Shown piece after piece: positions 1 to 8,694 of a stretch of 51,012 nucleotides of DNA (positions within the stretch are counted from its first letter, which is position 1; every line of letters starts with the position of its first letter). A program made the position numbers and the translations under genes. The stretch is from Anaerolineales bacterium UBA877 (GTDB lineage Bacteria; Chloroflexota; Anaerolineae; Anaerolineales; Villigracilaceae). Below the pieces are notes generated by a model, which worked only from the letters and a program-made list of their open reading frames with translations, did no database searches and was not told the origin of the DNA. The stretch spans positions 1 to 51,012 of the forward strand of contig DBFP01000039.1 of NCBI GenBank assembly GCA_002294405.1. The letters run 5' to 3'.

Positions 1-1
1 A

Positions 2-829
2 AAAGAAAAACCCCTCTTCGTCATTCCTGAACCCGATGAAAAGGTTGATAACCTTCAGAGGGAGGGGAAACCACAACTCGAGCATGAGAAAATCAATAAT
101 TCTGACAGAGTAATTGCTGAGGGGAAAACCAAGGATGAAAAGCCAAAGGGTGGAACTGCTGCGAGCCCGGTTATAAATGATTTGGAAGAAATTCTCGCCA
201 AGGTACATATTTACGAAAATATTACCCGAACCAATCCCACCAATGATCGAGGCTGGGATACTTTGGGAAAATTATATAAAACATTGGGCCGTTATTCAGA
301 TGCCATTGGCGCTTACAAAAAGGCTATCGAGATGGCCCCGGACAGGGAGGTATATTACTATTACCTGGGGTTGCTCTACTCAGTGGAGCAACAGGACGAT
401 GAGGCAATAAAAGCCTTCCAAATGGTTCTCCAAAAAAACCCGGAATATATTTTGGCTCACAGCGCCCTGGCTGGAGTTTATCACCGGGTGGGATTGGAAA
501 ACAAAGCCAACCATCACATCGCCATCGCCTTACCAAAAATGAATAATGAGAGCACATATAACCGTGCTTGTTTTTACGCAATTTGTGGTGACAGGGATTT
601 AGCGTTTGAGTTTCTTATTCTTGCACTCAAGAATAAGGATACGACGATCGATTGGATAATATCTGATCCCGACTTGGATCCACTTCGACCCGATCCGCGT
701 TACCAGGAGTTGATCTCAAATAGGGACCAATCTAATCCAGAAAACCTTAAAGATAATTACTATTCTTCCGGCCTGGATGGCAAACCCAACCGGCTCCTGC
801 CCATATTGAATCACTCCCTGGAGAGGTAA
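2..829 (+). CDS. TPR-repeat protein, 5' end outside the window
   Basis: The frame is open from base 2, so this is the C-terminal part of a longer protein. An internal TTG at 182 is not needed as a start. The first 60 or so residues are a Lys/Glu-rich linker. Then come two to three tetratricopeptide repeats, recognisable by the pattern W-x2-LG-x2-Y-x8-A-x3-Y-x-KA-x-P. The tail contains DPDLDPLRPDPRY, a motif common at the end of TPR domains attached to signalling or kinase-like proteins. TPRs mediate protein-protein contacts. The stop lies 3 bases before the next ATG, so the two genes probably form one operon. What precedes the TPR region, and so the real function, cannot be seen. Confidence 0.75.
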   Translation, partial: KEKPLFVIPEPDEKVDNLQREGKPQLEHEKINNSDRVIAEGKTKDEKPKGGTAASPVINDLEEILAKVHIYENITRTNPTNDRGWDTLGKLYKTLGRYSDAIGAYKKAIEMAPDREVYYYYLGLLYSVEQQDDEAIKAFQMVLQKNPEYILAHSALAGVYHRVGLENKANHHIAIALPKMNNESTYNRACFYAICGDRDLAFEFLILALKNKDTTIDWIISDPDLDPLRPDPRYQELISNRDQSNPENLKDNYYSSGLDGKPNRLLPILNHSLER

Positions 830-832
830 AAG

Positions 833-2185
833 ATGTCCATCACGATAATCCTTAATGTGTTGCTGGGACTTTTCCTTACATGGTCCTTGTTAAGCCTGTC
901 ATCCATGCAAATCCAGGAATGGATCGCCACCAGGTTAAAATGGCGCTCTCGAATGCTCGAAGAAGCACTTGGAAAGATGCTGACTGACTTAACCCTGGTA
1001 GATCAATTTTATAATCATCCATTGATCCGAAGTCTATATACCGGTAAAAATAATGACACCAAGCCATCGTACATTCCTGCGAGTCAATTTTCACAGGCAA
1101 TGATCGACATTCTCTCATCAACCGGGACGGAAGCCTCCCTCCTTCAGCAGCAACTATACAAGTTATACGGTGAAACCCGGCGATTGCCAAAAAGAAAACA
1201 AAGTGAAGTGCGTACCCGGCTGGGCTTGATGCTGGGAATGGCTCGAAAGGCGCTGGTCACTGAAAATGGGGAAGATTCCAGCGCTGAAATCCTGGATGCG
1301 GTGAAAACTGATTTGCTGGTTTTGGGAACGGATATCCCTCGACTTCAGAAACCGGTTGACTCATTATTCAATGCGGTAAGAGTCCAGAAACAGCAGATAA
1401 ATGATGCACTGGTAAAATTATCCTTCAAGGAGGGGATCTCCAAAGATGAAACAATGATGCGTATTCGTGCAGGGGTCACAGCACTTAGCATAACCCATCC
1501 CCAACTGAAACAGACGTTTTACGCCATCATGAACAGCATGCCTCAATCAATCTGGCAAAAAGAAAATGAATTGGAGTTGGTTGCCGCCAATATTGAAGAA
1601 TGGTTTAACAATGCCATGTATCGTTTGACCGGCTGGTACAAACGCCGCAGCCTCCTAACTACCCTCATGGTGGGAATAATATTGGCCTCCATCGTCAATA
1701 TTGACTCGATAAACCTGACCACCCGTTTGTGGAGGGAGCCTGATTTGCGGATCGCGATTATTAGTAATATTGGATCAATTCTCACTCAGGACAATACATC
1801 GATTCTAAATGTCGACCAGTTGTCTGCAATCCAACAACAATTCTCAGAAATCAGTCTTCCAGTCGGCTGGTTGGGATCTCCCATCCCGCAGACCGGTGAC
1901 AGGTTGTCAAATTTACCTGTTGTCTGTACCCTCTTTCCACATCAAGATAATGAAATATTTGGTATTCAAATTTCGAAGCAATGTTATCCTCTGATCAATT
2001 CCCCGCAAGTTGCAGACCTGACTGGTTGGTTGCTTAAACTTGTCGGAATTCTGATTACAGGTGTTGCAGCCAGCCCGGGAGCCTCCTTTTGGTTTGATGT
2101 ATTAAAAAAGTTCATCAACGTCCGTCTTTCTGGTGCCAATCCGACGGAAATAAATGCAAAGGCTGCTCAAAGTTCCATGGGATAA
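833..2185 (+). CDS. Integral membrane protein of unknown function
   Basis: I do not recognise this 450-residue protein. It has a hydrophobic segment at about residues 3-25. A long, mostly helical soluble stretch rich in charged residues follows (about 30-265). A second membrane segment lies at about 273-292, an exported-looking loop with two Cys at about 363 and 383 comes next, and a last membrane segment is at about 393-413 before a short basic tail. The start ATG is 3 bases after the stop of the TPR gene, so the two are probably co-transcribed and may work together at the membrane. No enzymatic motif is evident. Confidence 0.7.
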   Translation: MSITIILNVLLGLFLTWSLLSLSSMQIQEWIATRLKWRSRMLEEALGKMLTDLTLVDQFYNHPLIRSLYTGKNNDTKPSYIPASQFSQAMIDILSSTGTEASLLQQQLYKLYGETRRLPKRKQSEVRTRLGLMLGMARKALVTENGEDSSAEILDAVKTDLLVLGTDIPRLQKPVDSLFNAVRVQKQQINDALVKLSFKEGISKDETMMRIRAGVTALSITHPQLKQTFYAIMNSMPQSIWQKENELELVAANIEEWFNNAMYRLTGWYKRRSLLTTLMVGIILASIVNIDSINLTTRLWREPDLRIAIISNIGSILTQDNTSILNVDQLSAIQQQFSEISLPVGWLGSPIPQTGDRLSNLPVVCTLFPHQDNEIFGIQISKQCYPLINSPQVADLTGWLLKLVGILITGVAASPGASFWFDVLKKFINVRLSGANPTEINAKAAQSSMG

Positions 2186-2320
2186 CCCAGTCGCCGTCAG
2201 ATCGAGCCATTGACAAGATTATTTGTGGTTTAACCTTAATATTCCTGCATAAAGTCATCACATTTTTTCATGTAAGACCTCAACCTGGGGGATAGAGACT
2301 TCCCTTTATGTCTCCTCAGG

Positions 2321-2326
2321 TATAAT
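2321..2326 (+). promoter_or_regulatory. -10 box of a leaderless promoter for the PfkB-parAB operon
   Basis: A perfect TATAAT ends 6 bases before the ATG at 2333. With the usual 6-8 base distance, transcription would begin at or within one base of that ATG, giving a leaderless mRNA. No convincing -35 box is seen 17 bases upstream. A GTG at 2327 would fall between the -10 box and the predicted start point, which argues against it as the start codon. Confidence 0.55.
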
Positions 2327-2332
2327 GTGGTC

Positions 2333-3181
2333 ATGCCTTCGAATGTTCCAGTCGCACCTGTGGATTACCTTATTATCGGACATCTCTCCTGCGATAAAAC
2401 AACCGAGGGCTTGCGATTGGGTGGAACGGCGGCGTATGCTGCATTAACTGGTTGTGCTTTGGGCTTGCGAGTCGGAATCGTGACTGCTTGGGGCGGGGAA
2501 ATTCCTCTCGGTCCACTGGAGGGTATAAGCATTCATAGTGTCCATGCAGAGCACAGTACTTCTTTTGAGAACAGGTACACTCCTCAAGGACGTATCCAGC
2601 ACATCCTTAACCGCGCACCAGACCTATCCCTCGATACAATTCCTGAACTCTGGAAGCATACCCCGATCGTCCATATTGGACCGGTTGCCGGGGAAGGAAA
2701 AACCATGGTGGATGGATGTTTTCCAACCTCATTGATGGGGGTGACACCCCAGGGATGGCTCAGGAAATGGGATAAGGAGGGGCTGGTTAGTCCTGGAGAC
2801 TGGCCGGAATCCAATGAAGTGTTATCCAAAACTGGCGCAGCGGTGCTCAGCATTGAGGATGTCGATGGAGATGAGGATTGTATAGAGGCAATGGCAACAG
2901 CCAGCCGGGTGTTGGCTGTAACTGAAGGTCCTGCCGGCGCGCGGCTCTATTGGAATGGTGACCTGCGCCGCTTTCATGCTCCTCATTTTAAAGAAATTGA
3001 TGCCACCGGTGCCGGGGATATATTTGCAGCCGCTTTTTTTTGGCGGCTGTATGTAACGCGTGATCCGTGGGCTGCAGCCCGCTTTGCCACCCACCTTGCG
3101 TCATTTTCAGTTTCGCGACGTGGATTGGACGGCATCCCCACGCAAGAAGAGATTCAGTCTTGCCTGGTGGAGGTTTTATAG
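2333..3181 (+). CDS. PfkB-family carbohydrate/nucleoside kinase
   Basis: This 282-residue protein belongs to the ribokinase/PfkB fold, which phosphorylates a sugar or nucleoside hydroxyl with ATP. The N-terminal glycine-rich LGGTAAYAA segment (about residues 29-37) matches the substrate-binding region. The C-terminal signature DATGAGDIFAAAF carries the anion hole and the catalytic Asp (about residues 222-234). The lid region appears short, so the substrate cannot be assigned. The ATG at 2333 is preferred over GTG 2327 because of the overlapping -10 box. Its TAG overlaps the GTG of parA (TAGTG), so the two are translationally coupled. A sugar kinase directly coupled to chromosome-partition genes is unusual. 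Confidence 0.82.
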   Translation: MPSNVPVAPVDYLIIGHLSCDKTTEGLRLGGTAAYAALTGCALGLRVGIVTAWGGEIPLGPLEGISIHSVHAEHSTSFENRYTPQGRIQHILNRAPDLSLDTIPELWKHTPIVHIGPVAGEGKTMVDGCFPTSLMGVTPQGWLRKWDKEGLVSPGDWPESNEVLSKTGAAVLSIEDVDGDEDCIEAMATASRVLAVTEGPAGARLYWNGDLRRFHAPHFKEIDATGAGDIFAAAFFWRLYVTRDPWAAARFATHLASFSVSRRGLDGIPTQEEIQSCLVEVL

Positions 3182-3972
3182 TGGGACGGGTATATACACT
3201 GGTGAATCAAAAAGGGGGGGTGGGGAAGACCACCACTGCCATTAATCTTGGCGCCTACCTGGTTCAATTCGGTCAACGAGTGCTAATCGTGGACCTCGAT
3301 CCCCAAGCGAACGCCACTTCTTCGCTTGGGGTGGATAAACATACTGTTAAAGGGGGGACTTATGAAGCGCTGATTGGGGGGGCATCTGTTCCAGCCCTGA
3401 TATTACAGAATCCACGTTTGAAACTTGCCTTATTACCTTCTTCCCCGTCTCTGGCTGGAGCGGAAGTGGAACTGGTGAACGAGCTGGGAAGGGAAGTCAA
3501 ACTTCGCCAGGTCATCCAACTATTGCTGGACCGGTTTGATTACATCCTGATCGACTGCCCGCCTTCACTTGGCTTGTTGACAATCAATGGATTGATGGCA
3601 GCACAAGATGGTGTTTTAATCCCTGTGCAGTGCGAATACCTGTCATTGGAAGGATTGGGTGAATTAACTCATACCATCCAAAGGGTACGTGCTGCATTGT
3701 ATCCAGAACTCAGAGTCCGAGGTGTAATCCTGACGATGTTCGATATCCGCACCAACCTTTCAAGTGATGTGGTGGCTGAAGTAAAAAAGTATTTTAGGGA
3801 AAATGTTTTCGACACCATCATCCCACGTAGTATCAGGTTAGCAGAAGCGCCTTCCTATGGATTGCCAATATCGACCTATTCTCCGGCCTCGAATGCAGCC
3901 AAGTCTTATGAATCCCTTGCGCGGGAATTGTTAACCGGTGATGGTGCGGTTATCATGGAAAGTGCAGAGTAG
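3181..3972 (+). CDS. parA: ParA/Soj chromosome-partitioning ATPase
   Basis: This 263-residue P-loop ATPase of the ParA/MinD family drives segregation of ParB-parS complexes on the nucleoid. The deviant Walker A motif KGGVGKTTT lies at about residues 11-19, Walker B is ILIDCPPSLG, and VDLDPQANAT is the typical ParA switch region. GTG 3181 is chosen as the start because GGAGG lies 7-8 bases upstream inside the PfkB gene and the coding match begins there; upstream codons in the frame are non-homologous. The gene is followed by parB after 9 bases, the usual soj-spo0J order. Confidence 0.95.
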   Translation: MGRVYTLVNQKGGVGKTTTAINLGAYLVQFGQRVLIVDLDPQANATSSLGVDKHTVKGGTYEALIGGASVPALILQNPRLKLALLPSSPSLAGAEVELVNELGREVKLRQVIQLLLDRFDYILIDCPPSLGLLTINGLMAAQDGVLIPVQCEYLSLEGLGELTHTIQRVRAALYPELRVRGVILTMFDIRTNLSSDVVAEVKKYFRENVFDTIIPRSIRLAEAPSYGLPISTYSPASNAAKSYESLARELLTGDGAVIMESAE

Positions 3973-3981
3973 GAGAACCCT

Positions 3982-4833
3982 ATGGCACGTAAATCTGGAC
4001 TTGGTCGCGGACTGGAGGCGTTGATCCCGGGGGGAGATAAAGGACAGGCTGCCAACGGGGTGATGCAGGTTCCCGTGGAAAAAGTAAGCCCAAACCCGCG
4101 CCAGCCGCGCAACATGATGCGTCCGGAAGATTTGACGGAATTGACCGCATCAATTCGTGAACATGGAGTACTCCAACCATTAATCGTCACCCGCGGGAAG
4201 ACATCGGGGCAATACATCCTTATCGCCGGAGAACGCCGCCTCCAGGCGGCTCGGTTGGCAGGATTAAACTCCGTGCCAGTCCTGGTACACCAGGCTACCG
4301 ACCAGCAGCGGTTGGAGTTGGCAATCATAGAAAATGTCCAACGCTCCGATCTATCTGCTCTTGAAGAAGCAGAGGGGTACCGCCAGTTGGCTGAAGATTT
4401 TGGGCTTTCCCACGATGCCATTTCAGCCCGTGTTGGCAAGAGCCGTGTTGCAGTGACGAATACATTGCGATTACTCAGATTACCGGATTCGGTCAAGAAT
4501 GCCTTGATTGAAAAGCGCATATCCGAGGGACATGCTCGCGCACTTTTGGCTCTTGCCACACCCGAAGCACAAACAACGGCGCTGCAAACCGTGCTTGCCA
4601 AAGAATTAAATGTCCGCCAGACAGAAGAATTGGTACGGAAGCTCTCGGGGGAAAAACCATCCCGCAAACCAAAACCAATTGTATTACCGGATATTGCCGA
4701 ATTGGAGGACCGTCTCAGATCCAGCCTTGGGACAAGGGTAAATTTACGGTCAAGCCGGAAGGGTGGAATGTTGATTATTTATTATTATTCTGGTGAGGAA
4801 CTGGATGTTCTCACGCGAAAGTTGTTGAAGTAG
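3982..4833 (+). CDS. parB: ParB/Spo0J chromosome-partitioning CTPase
   Basis: This 283-residue DNA-binding protein loads onto parS sites and slides as a CTP-dependent clamp. The N-terminal ParA-contact segment KSGLGRGLEALIP is present, then the ParB/sulfiredoxin-type domain with the CTP-binding GERRLQAARLAG box (about residues 83-94), the helix-turn-helix around residues 142-168 (LSHDAISARVGKSRVAVTN) and a C-terminal dimerisation domain. SD-like AGGAG precedes the ATG. It forms an operon with parA. A full 16-base parS (TGTTTCACGTGAAACA) was not found by eye in the window. Confidence 0.95.
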   Translation: MARKSGLGRGLEALIPGGDKGQAANGVMQVPVEKVSPNPRQPRNMMRPEDLTELTASIREHGVLQPLIVTRGKTSGQYILIAGERRLQAARLAGLNSVPVLVHQATDQQRLELAIIENVQRSDLSALEEAEGYRQLAEDFGLSHDAISARVGKSRVAVTNTLRLLRLPDSVKNALIEKRISEGHARALLALATPEAQTTALQTVLAKELNVRQTEELVRKLSGEKPSRKPKPIVLPDIAELEDRLRSSLGTRVNLRSSRKGGMLIIYYYSGEELDVLTRKLLK

Positions 4834-4874
4834 TGACAGGATAAGTCGCTCCTGGATCATCAGTCGAGCTATAT

Positions 4875-6452
4875 ATGAGAATTCTCAACAATGCTCGAAT
4901 TTACACTCTGCACCATGCGCTCCCAATCGCATCTGCCGTAGTAATTAACGACGGATATATAATTGCTGCCGGTGGTAATGAGCTATTGGATGAATTCGAC
5001 CGTGCTGAAGTTGAAGATATGGGTGGTCAGTTCATACTTCCAGGGTTGATTGATGCGCATATCCATCTTCAAGAATATACTCTCAGTTGCAGCATAGTAG
5101 ATTGTGAGCTGGAGAGTAAAGAGAAAATCCTGCAAAGGGTTGCCGATCGCCTTGTAGGTCTACCAGATGACCAATGGGTGCGCGGGCATGGTTGGAATCA
5201 AAATAGCTGGGGCGGGAAGTGGCCGGTTGCTGCTGACCTTGATGCCATTGCCCCGCAGAATCCCCTTTACCTTACAGCAAAATCCCTGCATGCTGCGTGG
5301 GTAAACAGCGCAGCATTAAAACTGGCGGGGATCACCGCCTCCACCTTGGATCCAGAGAATGGTCACATTCAGCGGGATTCTCAGGGAAAACCAACAGGTA
5401 TCTTGCTTGAAGAGGCACTAAAACTGGTTGAGCGTATCGTCCCGGAACCGACCCCTGACGATCTGGCGAAAGACTTCCGGAATATTTTTGGAAACCTGTG
5501 GCGGATGGGGATTACCGGGGTCCATGATTTCGATAAAAGAACCTGTTTCGAGGCATTGCAGCTCTTATGGGAACAAGGAGACTTGCATCTGCGTGTGGTT
5601 AAATCAATCCCCTTTGAATCGCTTCCCCAGGCAGTGATCCTTGGTTTGCGGAGCGGATTCGGGGATGAAATTCTTCGCATTGGTTCCGTCAAGTTATTTT
5701 CTGATGGCGCTCTGGGCACTCATACCGCGGCCATGTTTGACCCTTATATTGACGACCCGCAAAATCGTGGTATTCTAGCCTTGGATAATGAACAGTTCTT
5801 AGAGCAAGGCCGTTTGGCAGCGGAATCTGGTCTCAGCCTGGCGGTCCACGCCATAGGGGACAGGGCAGTCCATGAAATACTTGAAGGATTTGTCCGGTTG
5901 AGAGCATACGAACGCAAGCGCGGATTACCATTGTTGCGCCACCGCATTGAACATGTGCAAACGATTCACCCTGACGATGCGAGGAGATTCAAAGAGCTGG
6001 ATATCATTGCCTCCATGCAACCGATACACGCCACCTCAGATATGATGGTCGCTGATCGCCTCCTGGGAAGCAGGGCAGCGTTTTCTTACGCATGGCGGAC
6101 ATTAAAACAGCAAGGTGCCAGACTGGTTTTTGGGTCGGATGCGCCTATTGAAAGTCCTAATCCATTCAAAGGTTTACACGCCGCTGTCACCAGGCGTCGA
6201 GAGGATGGTACCCCGGGACCAGAGGGGTGGTTTCCGGAACAACGGTTGTCAGTCGCAGAAGCACTGGATGGTTTTACGACAGGACCCGCCTTTTGTGCCG
6301 GTATGGAAAATCGGCAAGGACGGTTGTCAAAAGGTTTTTTTGCTGATTTGATTGTTGTCAGGTCAGATCCGTTCACATGCGACCCTGCAGAACTTCATAG
6401 GATCCAACCAGTGGCAACAATGGTTGGTGGTGAATGGGTCTGGCAGATATGA
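4875..6452 (+). CDS. YtcJ-like metal-dependent amidohydrolase (amidohydrolase family 3)
   Basis: This 525-residue hydrolase of the amidohydrolase superfamily probably cleaves an amide or imide bond in the cytoplasm; the substrate is not deducible. It has the short N-terminal beta-sandwich part, the metal-binding HIH at residues 62-64, a GITGVHDFD motif, KLFSDGALG, HAIGDRAVHE (a metal-ligand His), RHRIEHVQ and the catalytic Asp motif FGSDAPIESPNP. This order fits YtcJ/AepA-type enzymes. No clear Shine-Dalgarno precedes the ATG. The gene lies 41 bases after parB, and its stop overlaps the ribosome-binding region of the following kinase, so it may be expressed with the signalling genes. Confidence 0.85.
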   Translation: MRILNNARIYTLHHALPIASAVVINDGYIIAAGGNELLDEFDRAEVEDMGGQFILPGLIDAHIHLQEYTLSCSIVDCELESKEKILQRVADRLVGLPDDQWVRGHGWNQNSWGGKWPVAADLDAIAPQNPLYLTAKSLHAAWVNSAALKLAGITASTLDPENGHIQRDSQGKPTGILLEEALKLVERIVPEPTPDDLAKDFRNIFGNLWRMGITGVHDFDKRTCFEALQLLWEQGDLHLRVVKSIPFESLPQAVILGLRSGFGDEILRIGSVKLFSDGALGTHTAAMFDPYIDDPQNRGILALDNEQFLEQGRLAAESGLSLAVHAIGDRAVHEILEGFVRLRAYERKRGLPLLRHRIEHVQTIHPDDARRFKELDIIASMQPIHATSDMMVADRLLGSRAAFSYAWRTLKQQGARLVFGSDAPIESPNPFKGLHAAVTRRREDGTPGPEGWFPEQRLSVAEALDGFTTGPAFCAGMENRQGRLSKGFFADLIVVRSDPFTCDPAELHRIQPVATMVGGEWVWQI

Positions 6453-6462
6453 GGAGCAGTGA

Positions 6463-7482
6463 ATGAAACCTCATCTGACACCTGAAGTGCTTGTCCCCCG
6501 GCTGGGGGAATACCTTGTTCAGAGCGGGGTTCTTTCCGAAGAAGAACTGGAAAAAGCCCTGGCGTATCAAAGAAAAAAGCAAAAATCTGGAAATCGATAC
6601 CTGCTTGGGCAGGCATTGCTCGACTTAAAACTGCTTACCAGACTCCAAATCGACCATGCGGTGACAGAGCAGATCATACAACTTCGGAATGCATTGGAAG
6701 ACGCCAATCAGTTCTTGGAGCGCCGCGTTGCTGAACGGACAGAAGAATTACAGGAGGCTCTCCGGAAGCTGTCAGAATTGAATCAAATGAAAGCGAACTT
6801 TGTTGCCAATATTTCACATGAATTACGCACCCCACTTACGCATATAAAGGGATACCTGGAATTATTGATAACTGAATCGCTCGGTTCGCTGACTTCTGAA
6901 CAGAAAAATAGTTTACATGTCAGCCAGCGTTCGGCTGGACGGCTCGAAAGCCTGATAGATAATCTCATCCTCTTCTCACTGGCCGCGCGCGGCGAGATGA
7001 CTTTAAGCCTGGCAACCGTCAACCTGAATAAGGTGGCTGAGGAGGTATATAGTTATTCGCATACCAAGGCTGAAGATCGGAATGTATTGCTAAAATTAAG
7101 TCTTAATCCCGAAATTCCCTATGTTCAGGCTGATGAAAAGAAAATTTCCTGGGCAATTCTTCAATTGATAGACAATGCCATTAAATTTACTCCCGCGGGA
7201 GGAGTGGTAACCTTGTCAATCGAGAAGGAATCAGATAAATTGATCAATGTCTCAGTATCTGATACTGGAATTGGAATTCCCAGCAGCCGGATGAAAGAGA
7301 TTTATGAACCTTTTCACCAATTGGATGCATCCTCCACCAGGCGTTACGGTGGCACCGGGCTTGGACTTTCCTTGGTTCGCGAGATTATCAGCGCTCATGG
7401 TTCGATGATAGAGGTGCAGTCGGAAGATCGAAAAGGGACGAAATTTTATTTCCACCTGATCGCGGTAAAAAACAGTAGCTGA
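6463..7482 (+). CDS. Histidine kinase with an N-terminal MshEN-like domain
   Basis: This 339-residue soluble sensor kinase has the H-box NISHELRTPLTH with the phospho-acceptor His at 119, an N-box LIDNAIKFTP (about 236), G1 DTGIGIP (about 267) and G2 GGTGLGLS (about 298). Before the kinase core, residues 13-70 hold two LGEYLVQSGVLSEEEL / LGQALLDLKLLTRLQ repeats that look like the MshEN (GspE N-terminal) fold, which binds cyclic di-GMP in type II secretion ATPases. A coiled coil (about 75-110) links the two parts. GAGGAG precedes the ATG. The next kinase starts 15 bases downstream. No membrane segment is seen, so the sensed signal is intracellular. The MshEN assignment is by pattern only. Confidence 0.87.
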   Translation: MKPHLTPEVLVPRLGEYLVQSGVLSEEELEKALAYQRKKQKSGNRYLLGQALLDLKLLTRLQIDHAVTEQIIQLRNALEDANQFLERRVAERTEELQEALRKLSELNQMKANFVANISHELRTPLTHIKGYLELLITESLGSLTSEQKNSLHVSQRSAGRLESLIDNLILFSLAARGEMTLSLATVNLNKVAEEVYSYSHTKAEDRNVLLKLSLNPEIPYVQADEKKISWAILQLIDNAIKFTPAGGVVTLSIEKESDKLINVSVSDTGIGIPSSRMKEIYEPFHQLDASSTRRYGGTGLGLSLVREIISAHGSMIEVQSEDRKGTKFYFHLIAVKNSS

Positions 7483-7497
7483 TCCAGCTGGTAAAAA

Positions 7498-8691
7498 ATG
7501 GACATCGAAACACTTGAAATCTTTTCCCGCTTCAGCAGTTCAATCATAAGGGACGATTGGAAAAAATCCCTGGATGCGATGTTCGTATTACTGCGCAGGA
7601 AATTTGTTTTTGACAATTTGGCGATCTACCTTGTGAAAGGCATTGGCACCACGCCCGAAGTTTTGTATGCTCGCGCTGCCGGGCGGGGACGTAACAAAGA
7701 GGCTGAAGCCTCATGGGGGGAAGAAATAGCCAACCAGGTCGTCAATTCAGGGAAAGCGATTGAATCAATCCCGGCAGAAAATCCAAACACCGATCGAATT
7801 ACCATGCCCCATTTACTTGGCCTGCCATTAATACTTCCCGATCGGCGCGGCGCGTTGGTCTTCGTTCGCTTCGGCGGTCCTGAATTCACGGCAGAGCAAA
7901 TGCCCTTGGCAACGTTGGCAGCCTCCCACGCGGTCCGGGTGCTGGAACAAAACGTGCTCAAGGAAAGCCTCACCCAGCTTGAACATGCACGGCACCGCGC
8001 CCAGCTGCAGGATGATTTCATCGCCACGATTTCCCATGAATTGCATACCCCGCTTGGGTTCATTAAGGGATACACCACATCGCTTTTACGGTCTGACACT
8101 ACCTGGGATTCAGCCACCCAGCAGGAATTTCTAACCATCATCGACGAAGAATCTGACCACCTTTTAACATTGATCGACCACATGCTTGATTCTGCACGAT
8201 TGCAAAGCGGAAGCATGACCATGGATTTTCAACCCGTTCGATTAGATTCACTATTAAGGGACGTAGTCCAGCGCATCCATGGACGCCATCAAAATTTGGA
8301 AGTGGTCTTGGACCTGGTGCCTGCCCCCCCGATCCATGCTGACACCACCCGGTTAACCCAGGTATTTGACAACCTGTTCGATAATGCCATCAAATATGCT
8401 CCCGGAACCAAAATAACCATCACACTCCAGGTAAAGGAAAATTGGCGGGTGATTACTTTTGCAGACCAGGGACCGGGCATCCCAGCGGAGCACATCCAAT
8501 TCCTATTCGAACGGTTCTACCGGGTTCCAGGGCAGTTCAGCAAAAAAGGAACCGGGCTGGGATTGTTCATCTGCAAACAAATAATTCAGGCACATCACGG
8601 GCGAATTTCGGTAAAAACCGCACCTGGAAAAGGAACTTCATTTCGTATTGATCTCCCTGTCCGTCCCGAGAAGGAAGTAAAGGAGGCTTAA
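7498..8691 (+). CDS. GAF-domain sensor histidine kinase
   Basis: This 397-residue protein has an N-terminal GAF-like sensory region (about residues 10-150), a short coiled coil, then HisKA with TISHELHTPLGF (phospho-His 180) and a HATPase_c domain with DNAIKYAPG, DQGPGIP and GTGLGLF. It lacks membrane segments. It sits between a second histidine kinase and an OmpR-family regulator with gaps of 15 and 3 bases, so all three are probably one operon. The 3-base gap to the regulator makes this kinase its likeliest partner. Confidence 0.9.
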   Translation: MDIETLEIFSRFSSSIIRDDWKKSLDAMFVLLRRKFVFDNLAIYLVKGIGTTPEVLYARAAGRGRNKEAEASWGEEIANQVVNSGKAIESIPAENPNTDRITMPHLLGLPLILPDRRGALVFVRFGGPEFTAEQMPLATLAASHAVRVLEQNVLKESLTQLEHARHRAQLQDDFIATISHELHTPLGFIKGYTTSLLRSDTTWDSATQQEFLTIIDEESDHLLTLIDHMLDSARLQSGSMTMDFQPVRLDSLLRDVVQRIHGRHQNLEVVLDLVPAPPIHADTTRLTQVFDNLFDNAIKYAPGTKITITLQVKENWRVITFADQGPGIPAEHIQFLFERFYRVPGQFSKKGTGLGLFICKQIIQAHHGRISVKTAPGKGTSFRIDLPVRPEKEVKEA

Positions 8692-8694
8692 ACC

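Noticed and set aside
2210..2215. TTGACA upstream of the PfkB gene as a -35 box
   Set aside because: No acceptable -10 box lies 16-18 bases downstream; the perfect TATAAT is more than 100 bases away.
3906..4667. Minus-strand open frame of 253 codons over parB
   Set aside because: Antisense to parB, which has full family motifs; the translation is Ser/Arg-rich without recognisable domains.
7626..8222. Minus-strand open frame of 198 codons over the GAF histidine kinase
   Set aside because: Shadow of a gene with intact kinase motifs; no ribosome-binding site.
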